The notes below the pieces were generated by a model, which saw only the letters and a program-made list of their open reading frames with translations, did not search any database and was not told the DNA's origin. This document shows positions 33,618 through 42,864 of a DNA stretch of 64,000 nucleotides, in pieces. Origin of the DNA: Bacillus kwashiorkori (lineage in GTDB: Bacteria > Bacillota > Bacilli > Bacillales > Caldibacillaceae); contig NZ_CTDX01000015.1 of assembly GCF_001375515.1 (NCBI RefSeq), positions 434,001-498,000 of the forward strand, read 5' to 3'. Position 1 is the first letter of the stretch; each line of letters starts with the position of its first letter. Made by a program: the position numbers and the translations under genes.

Positions 33618-35246
33618 TTGAAACATACAATTTATCAGTTGGAATATGATTTTGCTTCAAGTAACGGGCAATTTATGGTTTTCCATAAAAAAGAAAACAA
33701 TCCATTAACAACGAAAGATTTATCCAACCTGCAAATTCGCATGATTGAATCTAATCAGATCCCCCGGTTATTACCGATGCGTATCGATGAAATTGATTTT
33801 AATGTAAAAATCAATTATAACATTCAATCGAAGCGAATGCTCCGATTATATATAAAAGAAAGACCACTTACAATGGAGGAGTACTACCTTCTATTTTTAA
33901 ATATGATAAAAGTGTTAGAAGATAGCAATATATATATGCTAAAAGAGGAAAATTATTTAATTAATGAAGAGTTAATTTATGTCGGAAAAGATATTAATGA
34001 TGTGTATTTAACCTATGTTCCAGTTGAAAAGATAAATCGAAATCGAACCATTTTAGAAGATTTACGGCAATTGATGATTGATATTGCAGGTGAAGTTCAC
34101 GGTTTAGATGGAAATAGTTTTAAAATGATTTTAAACTATATTAAATCTAGCGGTTTTAGTATAGCTGGGATAAAAGAAATATTAATTGGTTTGCATTCGA
34201 ATCAACCAATGGGGCAAGTGCAAATGGAACATGCACCATTAAATAACCAATTTAGTTATCAACAAGGGCAGCATCAGCCTATCAAACTACAAGAGACTAA
34301 ATCGACTGAGGAAGTACCACCAAGCTATGAAGACTTAATGAAACAAAAGCAAAAGCAAAAAAAGAAAAAACAAGCGGTCAAGAAAATGCCATTGCCACCA
34401 CTTACTTCAAGAGAAGGTACATATTTATTTGCAGCAATTGCTTTATTTTCTGCCATTATATGGAAAGTTTACTTAGAATTTTCTAATACTATTATGTTAG
34501 TTATTTCTTCTGTCTCCACAGTAGCCTTCATTGCACTTGGCTTTATCTATTGGAAAATTTGGCGACCAGGTGTGAAGCGTGAAATTATTAAGGTGGATAT
34601 GGAAGAGGAGAGTACGGAAACGGTGGATAATACAAAAAATAAGTCTGCAAAGCAAGAAGTTGCTGTCTCGCACCAATATGCTTATAACTACCCGCAAGTA
34701 TCTAGTAAAACAGTAAGTAATCCGATAAACCCATTCCCGCAATCACAAAATTATGGGAATGTACAACAAGAAAATGCATTCATAAACAAGCAAAATCAAA
34801 ATAACCATTCTTGGCAAGACCAAAATATGGGAACTTCCTTTAACCAATCATTTATGCAGCCACAACTGCCGCTAAGTGATGAAACGATTTTATTAGAAGA
34901 TGACATGGACCAGATAAATGCGAATGGAATCAGTTTTAAAAGACCTTCCTTAGAAATAAATAGGCAAGGGAAAATAGAAAGAGTTATGATTGATGAGGAT
35001 CATTTCATTATCGGAAGGCATACATCTGGGGTTCATTATCAAGAATCAGCTACAGGAGTTTCTCGACTTCACTTAGAGTTTATTAAAATTGATGAAAATT
35101 GTGGCGTAAAAGATTTAGGTTCGAAAAACGGTTCCAAATTAAACGACAAGCAAATGGTTCCTTATAAAATATATGCATTAAAGGACAATGACAAAATAAA
35201 AATCGGTAGTGTAACTTATACATTTAAATGGAGTAAGGAAGTATGA
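33618..35246 (+). CDS. DUF6382-FHA membrane protein
   Basis: 542 aa, TTG start after GGGGAGG. Residues 1-195 look like DUF6382 (YQLEYDFASSNGQFMVF ... IKERPLTMEEYYLLFLNMI). A basic/Gln linker (240-255) precedes two membrane helices (about 268-286 and 292-313). A long Gln/Asn-rich linker leads to a C-terminal FHA domain (about 447-538: IIGRH, GVSRLHLEF, DLGSKNGSKLND). FHA domains read phosphothreonine; the kinase two genes on is the natural partner. The phosphatase start overlaps this stop by 4 bases. In other Firmicutes such proteins are found with Tad genes. Confidence 0.85.
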   Translation: MKHTIYQLEYDFASSNGQFMVFHKKENNPLTTKDLSNLQIRMIESNQIPRLLPMRIDEIDFNVKINYNIQSKRMLRLYIKERPLTMEEYYLLFLNMIKVLEDSNIYMLKEENYLINEELIYVGKDINDVYLTYVPVEKINRNRTILEDLRQLMIDIAGEVHGLDGNSFKMILNYIKSSGFSIAGIKEILIGLHSNQPMGQVQMEHAPLNNQFSYQQGQHQPIKLQETKSTEEVPPSYEDLMKQKQKQKKKKQAVKKMPLPPLTSREGTYLFAAIALFSAIIWKVYLEFSNTIMLVISSVSTVAFIALGFIYWKIWRPGVKREIIKVDMEEESTETVDNTKNKSAKQEVAVSHQYAYNYPQVSSKTVSNPINPFPQSQNYGNVQQENAFINKQNQNNHSWQDQNMGTSFNQSFMQPQLPLSDETILLEDDMDQINANGISFKRPSLEINRQGKIERVMIDEDHFIIGRHTSGVHYQESATGVSRLHLEFIKIDENCGVKDLGSKNGSKLNDKQMVPYKIYALKDNDKIKIGSVTYTFKWSKEV

Positions 35247-36172
35247 CTTTACATTGGCAGGTGGGATTAACGACAGATAAAGGTCCCGTCCGGGAAAGAA
35301 ATGAAGACTTTTTACTATTTCGAGTGAAGGAAAATCGGAAAGGAAAACAAATTGCAATAGCAGTCGTTGCAGATGGAATGGGCGCGTATAAAGTTGGAGA
35401 CGTTGCCAGTTACATTGCCATTGATGCCATTCAAAAATGGTGGGAAAAAAGAAGTGGAAAATTGTTAAAAACAGAAAATCCTATAGAAATAGCGAAAATA
35501 GAACTAACGGAATTAATTTATCGAGTAAATAAAGAATTAATCCATAATGCAAAGCGGGATAAAGTAAAACTAGGAACAACCATTTCTATCATTTTGTTTT
35601 TTGAGGGAAATTATTTTATTTGCCACATAGGTGATACGAGAATTTATCGTCTTGTTGGAATAAATTCCGGCTTTCAAAATTTTTTCCGCAAGCAACAAAC
35701 AATAGACATGGAAGATGAGGAAATGCTTCATCAAACGATTTCACTAGAAGAAGAACCAGTAATCTTTCAATTGACGACGGACCATTCTTGGGTTCAAGAT
35801 CAAATTAATAAGGGATTGCTCTCTGTTGAAGCGGCTGAACACCATCCAAAGAAAAATGTGTTATTACAATGTCTCGGTATTAATCAAAATATTAATCCGT
35901 ATTTTCATGTAGGCACATATGATCCAAATGATATTTTTATCTTATGTACGGATGGATTTTATTCTGTCTTTCCAGAACAGCAATTAATAGAGACAATTAA
36001 AGCATTGGAACAAAAATATACGAATTTACAACCAGTAACAGATGAAATGGTTAAAATGGCTGAAAGTCTGGGCACTACTGATAATATAACAGTTTTGCTA
36101 ATAAGAAACATGTACGCTCCGTCGGAAAATTTATACAAACGGCGGGGGTTAAAGGCTTTGTTTTTCAAATGA
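35243..36172 (+). CDS. PP2C-type Ser/Thr protein phosphatase
   Basis: 309 aa, ATG overlapping the preceding stop (ATGA). PPM/PP2C metal-binding motifs are present: RERNEDFLL (near residue 17), VVADGMGAY, LGTTISIILF, CHIGDTRIYRL, LCTDGFYSVF and TDNITVLLI. It should reverse the kinase's phosphorylation in the cytosol. An insertion after DTRIYR (about 138-165) is longer than in the minimal bacterial PrpC enzymes. Coupled to the FHA and kinase genes. Confidence 0.92.
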   Translation: MTLHWQVGLTTDKGPVRERNEDFLLFRVKENRKGKQIAIAVVADGMGAYKVGDVASYIAIDAIQKWWEKRSGKLLKTENPIEIAKIELTELIYRVNKELIHNAKRDKVKLGTTISIILFFEGNYFICHIGDTRIYRLVGINSGFQNFFRKQQTIDMEDEEMLHQTISLEEEPVIFQLTTDHSWVQDQINKGLLSVEAAEHHPKKNVLLQCLGINQNINPYFHVGTYDPNDIFILCTDGFYSVFPEQQLIETIKALEQKYTNLQPVTDEMVKMAESLGTTDNITVLLIRNMYAPSENLYKRRGLKALFFK

Positions 36173-36199
36173 TGGGTGGTTTTTAAAGGGGGGAGAAAA

Positions 36200-37282
36200 A
36201 TGGCATTACAAATAATCGAATTAAAAGAAAAGGAAATCCTCCGATCTCGGTATGAAATTATTCGTTTTCATGCGCAAGGAGGTATGTCAAAGGTTTATTT
36301 AGCAAGAGATTTAGTAAAGCCAACATTGCAATGGGCTGTTAAAGTTACTCATACGAGTCACCCCCTTTTTAAGCGAATAGTTCAGGAAGCAAAAATATTA
36401 AGTGAACTAGACTATCCTGCGATCCCAAAAATTGCTGATTTTTTTACGTCCAATGATGGACAGCTTTTTTATTTAGTACAGGAATTTTTAGATGGGAGGA
36501 CATTGCTTTCCTTCATTAAGGAGGAGCCTTTATCCTTTGCGAAACTGTTAGATTTTTCAGTTCAAATATGTGACTGCCTAGCATATCTTCATAATATGAA
36601 ACCTGAGCCCATTGTCTATCGGGATTTGAAGCCGGGGAATATTATCGTCAACGAGAATAATCAAATAAAACTTGTAGACTTTGGGATTGCTCGTAAATTT
36701 AGAGAGGAACAACTGCATGATACCGTGAAAATTGGAACAGTGGGGTTTGCTGCCCCTGAACAGTTCGAACGAAAACAAACGGATCAGCGGACTGATATTT
36801 TCTCTCTTGGAGCAATGCTTTATTATATTTTGTCGGGTGGAAAATATGTATATATAGCGCAAAAGCCAATAGAAAACTTTTGCCCAGATTTACCAAAGGA
36901 ATTTGTCAATTGCTTAAATAAAATGGTTCAATTAAATCCAGAACAACGGCCTAATAGTATTAATGATGTGAAATTATGTTTCTTAGAAATAGCTGAACAA
37001 AGAGAAAAAAACGAGGCAATAATTATTAGAAAACATGAAGGAAAAGAAGAGGAAATGATAAGTGGGCAAATTTCATCTTTATCATTTGAAGAAAATGGTA
37101 AGCCTGATATTCCGGAACAACTAATTTCCGACATAAAAGCAGGAACGGCAAAAAAGCAATCAGCTAAACCGGAAATGATCGGAAAAGGGAAACATAAGCA
37201 TCAGAAGTCTAGCTTAATATTGTTAAGTATCGTTTTAGTTAGTGCAATAATTTATGTAGCCTTGTTATTTATTGACTTTTAA
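36200..37282 (+). CDS. tail-anchored Ser/Thr protein kinase
   Basis: 360 aa from ATG 36200, with GGGGGGAG upstream. Hanks-type kinase: HAQGGMSKVYLA loop, Lys48 in WAVKV, YRDLKPGNI (140-148, Tyr for His in HRD), DFGIA (160-164), and APEQF in place of APE. The last 20 residues (ILLSIVLVSAIIYVALLFIDF) form a membrane helix with nothing beyond it, so there are no PASTA sensor repeats. The signal must come from inside the membrane or from partner proteins. Last gene of cluster 1; a terminator follows. Confidence 0.9.
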   Translation: MALQIIELKEKEILRSRYEIIRFHAQGGMSKVYLARDLVKPTLQWAVKVTHTSHPLFKRIVQEAKILSELDYPAIPKIADFFTSNDGQLFYLVQEFLDGRTLLSFIKEEPLSFAKLLDFSVQICDCLAYLHNMKPEPIVYRDLKPGNIIVNENNQIKLVDFGIARKFREEQLHDTVKIGTVGFAAPEQFERKQTDQRTDIFSLGAMLYYILSGGKYVYIAQKPIENFCPDLPKEFVNCLNKMVQLNPEQRPNSINDVKLCFLEIAEQREKNEAIIIRKHEGKEEEMISGQISSLSFEENGKPDIPEQLISDIKAGTAKKQSAKPEMIGKGKHKHQKSSLILLSIVLVSAIIYVALLFIDF

Positions 37283-37297
37283 TATTTTCTTAAGAAG

Positions 37298-37320
37298 AAC
37301 ACCAGATTTAGGTGTTTTTT
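37298..37320 (+). terminator. terminator of Tad/kinase cluster 1
   Basis: AACACC and GGTGTT around AGATTTA, followed by TTTTTT. Short but well placed, 15 bp after the kinase stop. Confidence 0.7.
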
Positions 37321-37383
37321 CATTTTTTTCTTGAAAAAATTCATGTATGATTGTTGTACAAAATAGTAAAAGGATGGAAAACA

Positions 37384-37683
37384 ATGAATACATGGACGAA
37401 AAACGATTTTGATTATAATTTAAATAGTGGCAAGAAAGGTGCGTTTTATTTATATACCCCATTATGTGGTACGTGCCAAATTGCTAGTAAAATGTTGCAA
37501 GTAGTTATGGAAATCAATCCAAATTTACTTATTGGAAAAGCAGACTTAAATTACATACCAAATATTGCAACCGAGTATGAAATTGAAAGTGTACCGTGTC
37601 TAATCTTGTTTAATGAAGGGAAAGTAAAGGGAAAAATATATGCCTTTCAATCAGTCCCTTATTTATTGGAAAAACTCCGCTAA
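37384..37683 (+). CDS. yusE: thioredoxin-like protein
   Basis: 99 aa from ATG 37384 after AAAGGATGG. Thioredoxin fold with a CGTC active site (YTPLCGTCQIASKML, Cys near residues 29 and 32) and cis-Pro block VPCLILFNEGKVKG. Matches YusE in size and place in the conserved order (yusF-yusE-yusD). Here the whole Tad cluster separates it from yusF. Redox partner unknown. Confidence 0.82.
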   Translation: MNTWTKNDFDYNLNSGKKGAFYLYTPLCGTCQIASKMLQVVMEINPNLLIGKADLNYIPNIATEYEIESVPCLILFNEGKVKGKIYAFQSVPYLLEKLR

Positions 37684-37822
37684 GAAACAACTATTTACTT
37701 TTTCAACGCTTAAATTATTGAAAAAATTATAAAATGAATTTTTCTAAAGGCTATTTACTTTTTCGAAAAATCTCGCTAATATATTTAGGGATTCGAAATA
37801 AATAAAGGCGGGGAATGGATAA

Positions 37823-39118
37823 ATGGCTTTCATCCAAGAATGGACAACACAGTTTAAAACGTATAATAAAAATATTCGATTAGCAATTATTGCGACAGTT
37901 TTTTCACAAATCGGCTTAGGTATTTTTACCGTTGTATACAATTTTTATATTCGTGAACTAGGCTATGATCAATCTGTTAATGGACTCGTTATTTCACTTA
38001 CTTCTTTAGCTACAGCCATTATATTAGTGCCAGCAGGATTGATGAGTGATCGGTTTGGCAGAAAAAAAGTAATGATGTTTGGTGTGCTCGCCTCCAGTGT
38101 CGTTCTATTTTTAAGAAGTATCTTTGAACCTCAAAGTTTATTACTTATCGCTGGCTTTGCAACCGGCATTTTTACCGCATTTTTGCAAGTTTCTGCTATT
38201 CCGTGGCTAGCTGAAAATTCCTCTTTATCACAAAGGATCCATTTGTTCAGCATGAATTCAGCAATGATGACCGTGGCGAATGTTATCGGCAGTATTTTAG
38301 GTGGAGTCTTAATAGATGTTTTTTCTATTTTTATCGATAACCTATTTAGTATTCGTTTCACATTAATTGTTGGTACTGTTTTTTATTTTTTAGCATTTTT
38401 ACCGATTGTCAAAATGAAAGAGGCCAAAAGAAAAACAGTAAAGCAATCTAGCAAAATGGGAATGCGTGAATTTTTCATTCATAATAAGCTAGGATTAAAA
38501 ATAATTGGCTTATTTGCCATCGCACAGTTAATTATTGGCTTCGGAAGTGGGCTAGTTATTCCATATTTAAACCTTTATTTTGCTGACCGTTTTCAAATTT
38601 CCAATGCTTTAATCGGTATTATTATCTCGCTCGGACAAGCTGCAACAGCTATTGCCATGTTTATCGGTCCAGCAGTTGTAAGGAAGTTTGGAGAAGTGAG
38701 GGCGGTAGTTTATTTACAACTTGCTTCTTTACCATTTTTATTATTAACTGCCTATACACAAAATTTACTGCTAGCCAGCACCGGATTTCTTTTCCGTCAA
38801 GCATTAATGAACGCTGGAAATCCAATTCAAAGTTCTTTAATGATGGCCAAAGTAGATGACTCCATGAAAGGGTTAGCAAACTCTGTAAATCAAATGGTAT
38901 TCAGTTTAGGTTGGGCATTTATGGGACCAATTTCCACTACTATCGTTGTAGCACAAGGTGCCTATTGGGGCTATGCCACCGTATTTACTATCACAGCCGT
39001 CCTATACTTGATTGGTTCTTTATATTTCTTTTTTGTATTCCGTTCTCTTGGTGATAGTAACAAAAAGAGACAGAGTAGGAATAAGGGCAAAAGGAATTCT
39101 TTGTCTTCTAACGCGTAA
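37823..39118 (+). CDS. MFS transporter
   Basis: 431 aa, ATG after GGCGGGG. Twelve membrane helices in two halves with the MFS loop GLMSDRFGRKKVMMFG (about residues 74-89) and a basic C-terminal tail (KKRQSRNKGKRN). Probably a drug or metabolite exporter; the substrate cannot be inferred. It sits between yusE and yusD, where B. subtilis has no gene. The short direct repeat CTATTTACTTTTTC occurs twice in the 140-bp gap upstream. Confidence 0.85.
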   Translation: MAFIQEWTTQFKTYNKNIRLAIIATVFSQIGLGIFTVVYNFYIRELGYDQSVNGLVISLTSLATAIILVPAGLMSDRFGRKKVMMFGVLASSVVLFLRSIFEPQSLLLIAGFATGIFTAFLQVSAIPWLAENSSLSQRIHLFSMNSAMMTVANVIGSILGGVLIDVFSIFIDNLFSIRFTLIVGTVFYFLAFLPIVKMKEAKRKTVKQSSKMGMREFFIHNKLGLKIIGLFAIAQLIIGFGSGLVIPYLNLYFADRFQISNALIGIIISLGQAATAIAMFIGPAVVRKFGEVRAVVYLQLASLPFLLLTAYTQNLLLASTGFLFRQALMNAGNPIQSSLMMAKVDDSMKGLANSVNQMVFSLGWAFMGPISTTIVVAQGAYWGYATVFTITAVLYLIGSLYFFFVFRSLGDSNKKRQSRNKGKRNSLSSNA

Positions 39119-39262
39119 AGTTTTTTGGCGATAGCAATGCTGATTTAAGGCTAGGAATGAATAAAATATATATAGAATAAGAGAAAAATAGAGGATATTG
39201 TTCAACTAATGGGGAATATATTAATAACTTGCTATTATTAGGAGAGGACGGAGTGGCTTATT

Positions 39263-39592
39263 ATGGAGCGACTATTTCAGCAATGGCAAAATGCTATTTC
39301 TAATAAATACACTGTCTTACCGCTATTACCTTCCACGCCAATAAAAGTGATGATAAAGACAATGACAGAAACTATATACCTCTCAATCTCTAAAGAAACG
39401 ATACAATTCCAATCGGAATTTATAGAAAATGTGGAATGCAAAATTGATTGTAACGATAATATTTTGGAAAAACTGTTGATTGGCAATATACGTTTACAAG
39501 AAGCAATTCGATTTGGAGAAGTAAATGTAGAAGGAAGCTTTCGTCATATATTATTATTAGAATCATTGTTTTATTTAGTTGGACAAGAATGA
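39263..39592 (+). CDS. yusD: SCP2-like sterol-binding domain protein
   Basis: 109 aa, ATG with GGAG about 20 bases upstream, so the start is not firmly set. Small protein with an SCP2-type fold (IYLSISKETIQFQS ... LLIGNIRLQEAIRFGEVNVEGSFR). The G-x-L-x-x-A...V-x-V-x-G block near 70-93 is the SCP2 signature. It matches YusD in size and position next to the met operon, though Tad cluster 2 now intervenes. Function unknown; family members bind lipids. Confidence 0.78.
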   Translation: MERLFQQWQNAISNKYTVLPLLPSTPIKVMIKTMTETIYLSISKETIQFQSEFIENVECKIDCNDNILEKLLIGNIRLQEAIRFGEVNVEGSFRHILLLESLFYLVGQE

Positions 39593-39637
39593 TTGAACAA
39601 GAAAATACATTAAAATACTAATTTTTAACAAAAATTT

Positions 39638-39679
39638 AGGACTAAAAGCGGATGTGGATCCCTTTTAGTCCTTTTTATT
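39638..39679 (+). terminator. terminator after yusD
   Basis: AGGACTAAAAG and CTTTTAGTCCT form a perfect 11-bp stem, followed by TTTTATTT. Confidence 0.9.
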
Positions 39680-39699
39680 TGGAAATTATTTAGTCGAAT

Positions 39700-39814
39700 T
39701 TCATCACAAAAATAAGCATAATGCACTAGTAAATTAAATAAATGGTTAAATAGAACTAATTTTCGAAATAATACTGTAATTTTATTGACTAGGTTCTCTG
39801 CTGAACAATATAAT
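39700..39814 (+). promoter_or_regulatory. promoter of Tad cluster 2 with DNA shared with cluster 1
   Basis: TTGACT (39785-39790), 18-bp spacer, TATAAT (39809-39814). Upstream AGCATAAT, CTAGTAAA, TAGAACTAATTTTCGAAATA and ACTGTAA follow the same order and spacing as 24101-24157. The duplicated stretch ends around the -10 box. Confidence 0.7.
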
Positions 39815-39939
39815 TTTAAAAAGGGCTGTTGTGTAGGAATTGGTACAAATTTTTTGCAGTAGCTAAAGGGGGAGTTTAAAAAAGATTATCTGGTTCTTTA
39901 ATAAAAAAGTGATTAAGAATTTGAAAAGGGGTTTTGCAA

Positions 39940-40602
39940 ATGGAGCCCGGAAAATTAACCAAATTTAAAAGAGATGAACGAGGAGCATTTACACTCGAAG
40001 CTTCCATCTTATTTCCGATGATTTTAATTATGTCGTTTTGTTTAATTTTTTTCTTGATCGTGTTGTATCAAAAAGTAACAACACACCACATGGCAACAAT
40101 GATTGCTGAACATATATCATTTACATGGAGTAATAGTGAAAAGGATATTGAATCAGGTGACTTTGAGTACTACACATCTGATCCAGAACACCCAGACGGA
40201 CTTTATTGGTATTTAACAGGAAATAGCGCATTACATGAATTTCAAATATCTTTAGGTCCAGATAATATTTTAACTAACAAGAAAATAAATCGAATCAATG
40301 GTTGGAAAAATTTCGGTTCAGAAGTGGAAGTAGAGTTTGAAAATAATATATTAGGTACAAAAATACATGTAATGGTAAAAGATAAAATCCATGCTCCCAA
40401 GTTTTTAGCCAATATGATGGGGATGGAAACGATGCAAGCGAGGGTTACTGAACAAATTAATGTACCGACAGAGTTCATTAGAGTAGTAGACTTTACTGCA
40501 TATTTTTCATTAAGACTAATAGAAATGCGAAGGGACATGAAAAACGATGCAAATTCCGCGATAGCCATTTTTGATAAAAAGGGTAATAAAGGGAAAAAAT
40601 AA
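39940..40602 (+). CDS. TadE-like pseudopilin, cluster 2
   Basis: 220 aa from ATG 39940 after AAAAGGGG (an in-frame TTG lies at 39934). DERGAFTLEASILFPMILIMS: cleavage after Gly15, Glu20 at +5, then a hydrophobic helix. It aligns with the cluster 1 protein at 28764 throughout the exported part (NSEKDIESG, YYTSDPEHPDGLYW, INRINGW). Probably processed by the cluster 1 peptidase, since cluster 2 has none. Confidence 0.85.
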   Translation: MEPGKLTKFKRDERGAFTLEASILFPMILIMSFCLIFFLIVLYQKVTTHHMATMIAEHISFTWSNSEKDIESGDFEYYTSDPEHPDGLYWYLTGNSALHEFQISLGPDNILTNKKINRINGWKNFGSEVEVEFENNILGTKIHVMVKDKIHAPKFLANMMGMETMQARVTEQINVPTEFIRVVDFTAYFSLRLIEMRRDMKNDANSAIAIFDKKGNKGKK

Positions 40603-40635
40603 AGATAAATATAAAGGATTGTGAGGAACAAGGCC

Positions 40636-42834
40636 GTGAAAAGATTTATAAAAAGGTGTTTTCACAAGTTTATTATTGATGAAAACGGAGCGGTATCTAT
40701 TTATCTTGTACTTGTTTCTATTTGTGTTTTTTTATTAAGTGCTGTCCTCATAGATTTTGCGAGAATTTTAGTTGCTGAAAGGAAAACGGAGCAGGCGATA
40801 CAAGCAGGATTGCGAACAACTTTTTCTAAGATGAATAACAGCTATTATAAGTACGGGATGTTAGGACGAGATTTTAAGGAAAGTACTTTAGAAGATTTTC
40901 AAAATGCGGTAACAAAAAACCTCATACCAATAGATGGAGAAGGGGATTACTATAAATTTGTTGACTTAAAGTTAGAAGAATCTAAGATAGAGCCCGATCC
41001 AGAAAAAATGCTTGCTAACTTATATACTTTTGAAAATCAAGCAGTGGAAGACATGAAATATCGTGCTCCCTTTGAAATAACATTGGAAGTTATTGAAGGC
41101 TTGATGGGATTAAGCAGTGCGATGGAAGATGCTAGCGTTCTAGTTAAAGTTGGGAAAAATTTAGAAAAGGAAGCGAAAGAGCGTGATAAAAACTTAACAG
41201 ATACAGGGAAACATTTGAATGAGGCACAAAAGGAATTAAATAAAGTTAATAGTAAAATTGGAGAAACAGGTTCACATTTTCCTAAAGTTGCGAGTTTGCG
41301 AGATATTGTTAAACATTTTGATACTTACAAGGAAATAATTGAAGAAGCAGAGAAGGAAAAATCAGAAGATGATGAAAAAGGGAATGAAAGTCCTTATTCA
41401 ATAGAAGATGCTAGAACATTTGAAACGAATGTTAAAAATTTCGTCAGCTCGTTAATTGCTAATGCCGAGAGTGCTAAAAAACAGTTAGAAGACGGATTAA
41501 CAGATTTGCAATTAGCGGAGACTAGGAACATTGCAATAAAGACGATATTAGAATCACAAAGGGATCAAGTTGGGAAAAACTTCACAAAAGCTAAAGATTA
41601 TTACAATAGGCACGGTAAAGGGAGTAATAAAGATACAAAAATTGGTGAAGCAGAAGATAATATGAGAAGAGCCAATCAAAAACTGGATGATTATCATATG
41701 GATCCTGCCTTTTTTACTGATTTGGAAAAATTGATAAAAACAACCATTGAAAAAATTGATCTTAACGTACAAAACTCCTTATTAAAGCGTTTAAACGAAT
41801 TGCAAGGAATAACAAATAATTTAAGTTCTGCCTCGAAGTCAGGTTTAGCCGATAAAATTAACCATATAAAAAATAGTAGCTCTAATGCGGTGAAGGCTGT
41901 AAATAATGCTCTTAATAAATTTGAAAACCGTCCTGTTTTAGGAGATGAAAAAGAAACGAAGGATAAGGAAAAACAAGCAAAGACAAATTTAGAAAATGGA
42001 AATAAACATATTTTGAAATTAATTGAACAAGCAGCACGTTGGGCTCATGACTATACAAATTACCGTTATTTAATTGAAAGAATGGAAGTGTATAAAGGAG
42101 TTCCAGATGGAGAACCAAACAAACCACCGATGGATGAGCCGAATGACTTTTCTGCAGGGGCTTTTGAAATTATTGAAGGGCTGTTTAAGGAACTAGGTGA
42201 TTTGTTAGAAAGTGGAAGGAATCGTTTATACGTAAATGAATATTTGCTAACACGATTTAAGAGCCATAAATTTGACTTGCCTATCGAAGAACAATTTCTC
42301 TTAGTTGATAATGAAGTGGAGTTTATTATTTACGGGTTGGACAATACTGCGTTAAATTTTGGCGCTGCATTGACAGAAATATTTGTCATCCGTTTTGCCA
42401 TTAATTTTATTGAAGCCTTTACTTCATCTGAACTTAAATTCGCCAAATTAACTGGCAAGTTTATGCTCATTGCCGCATTAGCATATGCCCTAGCACACAC
42501 CCTCGATGATATGGGAAAATTAACAGCTGGAAAGAGTATTGAGTTTTTTAATAATACAGAATTTTACACAAACTACAAGGATTATTTACGGTTTATTCTA
42601 CTTTATCATCCAAGGGGGAGCCAAATGCAACGGGCAATGGCCTTAATTGATTTAAGAAGCGGAAAAAGTGATTTGACGAAAGTAGCAACAAAGGCGAGAG
42701 GAGAAATCACCACTTCCGTTGATTTATGGTTTTTGCCAGGCGTGGCGAAATTATTATCTAATACGAATGTACTTAACGGTAAAGTGATAGATGGAAGATA
42801 TCATATTAAAGAGGAATTTCATTATTCATATTAA
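40636..42834 (+). CDS. TadG-like large pilus-associated protein, cluster 2
   Basis: 732 aa. Start set at GTG 40636 (GTGAGG 9 bases upstream); this matches the N-terminus of the cluster 1 paralogue. GTG 40621 is possible. DENGAVSIYLVLVSICVFLLSAVLID near residue 16 is the membrane segment, again with Tyr at +5. A long coiled-coil middle and a conserved C-terminal ~200 residues (VEFIIYGLDNT, IRFAINFIEAFTSSE, DLWFLPGVAKLLS) align with 29429-31594. The middle has diverged much more than the two ends. Confidence 0.75.
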   Translation: MKRFIKRCFHKFIIDENGAVSIYLVLVSICVFLLSAVLIDFARILVAERKTEQAIQAGLRTTFSKMNNSYYKYGMLGRDFKESTLEDFQNAVTKNLIPIDGEGDYYKFVDLKLEESKIEPDPEKMLANLYTFENQAVEDMKYRAPFEITLEVIEGLMGLSSAMEDASVLVKVGKNLEKEAKERDKNLTDTGKHLNEAQKELNKVNSKIGETGSHFPKVASLRDIVKHFDTYKEIIEEAEKEKSEDDEKGNESPYSIEDARTFETNVKNFVSSLIANAESAKKQLEDGLTDLQLAETRNIAIKTILESQRDQVGKNFTKAKDYYNRHGKGSNKDTKIGEAEDNMRRANQKLDDYHMDPAFFTDLEKLIKTTIEKIDLNVQNSLLKRLNELQGITNNLSSASKSGLADKINHIKNSSSNAVKAVNNALNKFENRPVLGDEKETKDKEKQAKTNLENGNKHILKLIEQAARWAHDYTNYRYLIERMEVYKGVPDGEPNKPPMDEPNDFSAGAFEIIEGLFKELGDLLESGRNRLYVNEYLLTRFKSHKFDLPIEEQFLLVDNEVEFIIYGLDNTALNFGAALTEIFVIRFAINFIEAFTSSELKFAKLTGKFMLIAALAYALAHTLDDMGKLTAGKSIEFFNNTEFYTNYKDYLRFILLYHPRGSQMQRAMALIDLRSGKSDLTKVATKARGEITTSVDLWFLPGVAKLLSNTNVLNGKVIDGRYHIKEEFHYSY

Positions 42835-42864
42835 CGACAATTGAACAAGATGGGGGAAACAATC

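Noticed and set aside
39592..39940. A second Flp pilin gene at the head of Tad cluster 2
   Set aside because: The leader was read in all forward frames; no short ORF with a GxxxxE-hydrophobic pattern exists there.
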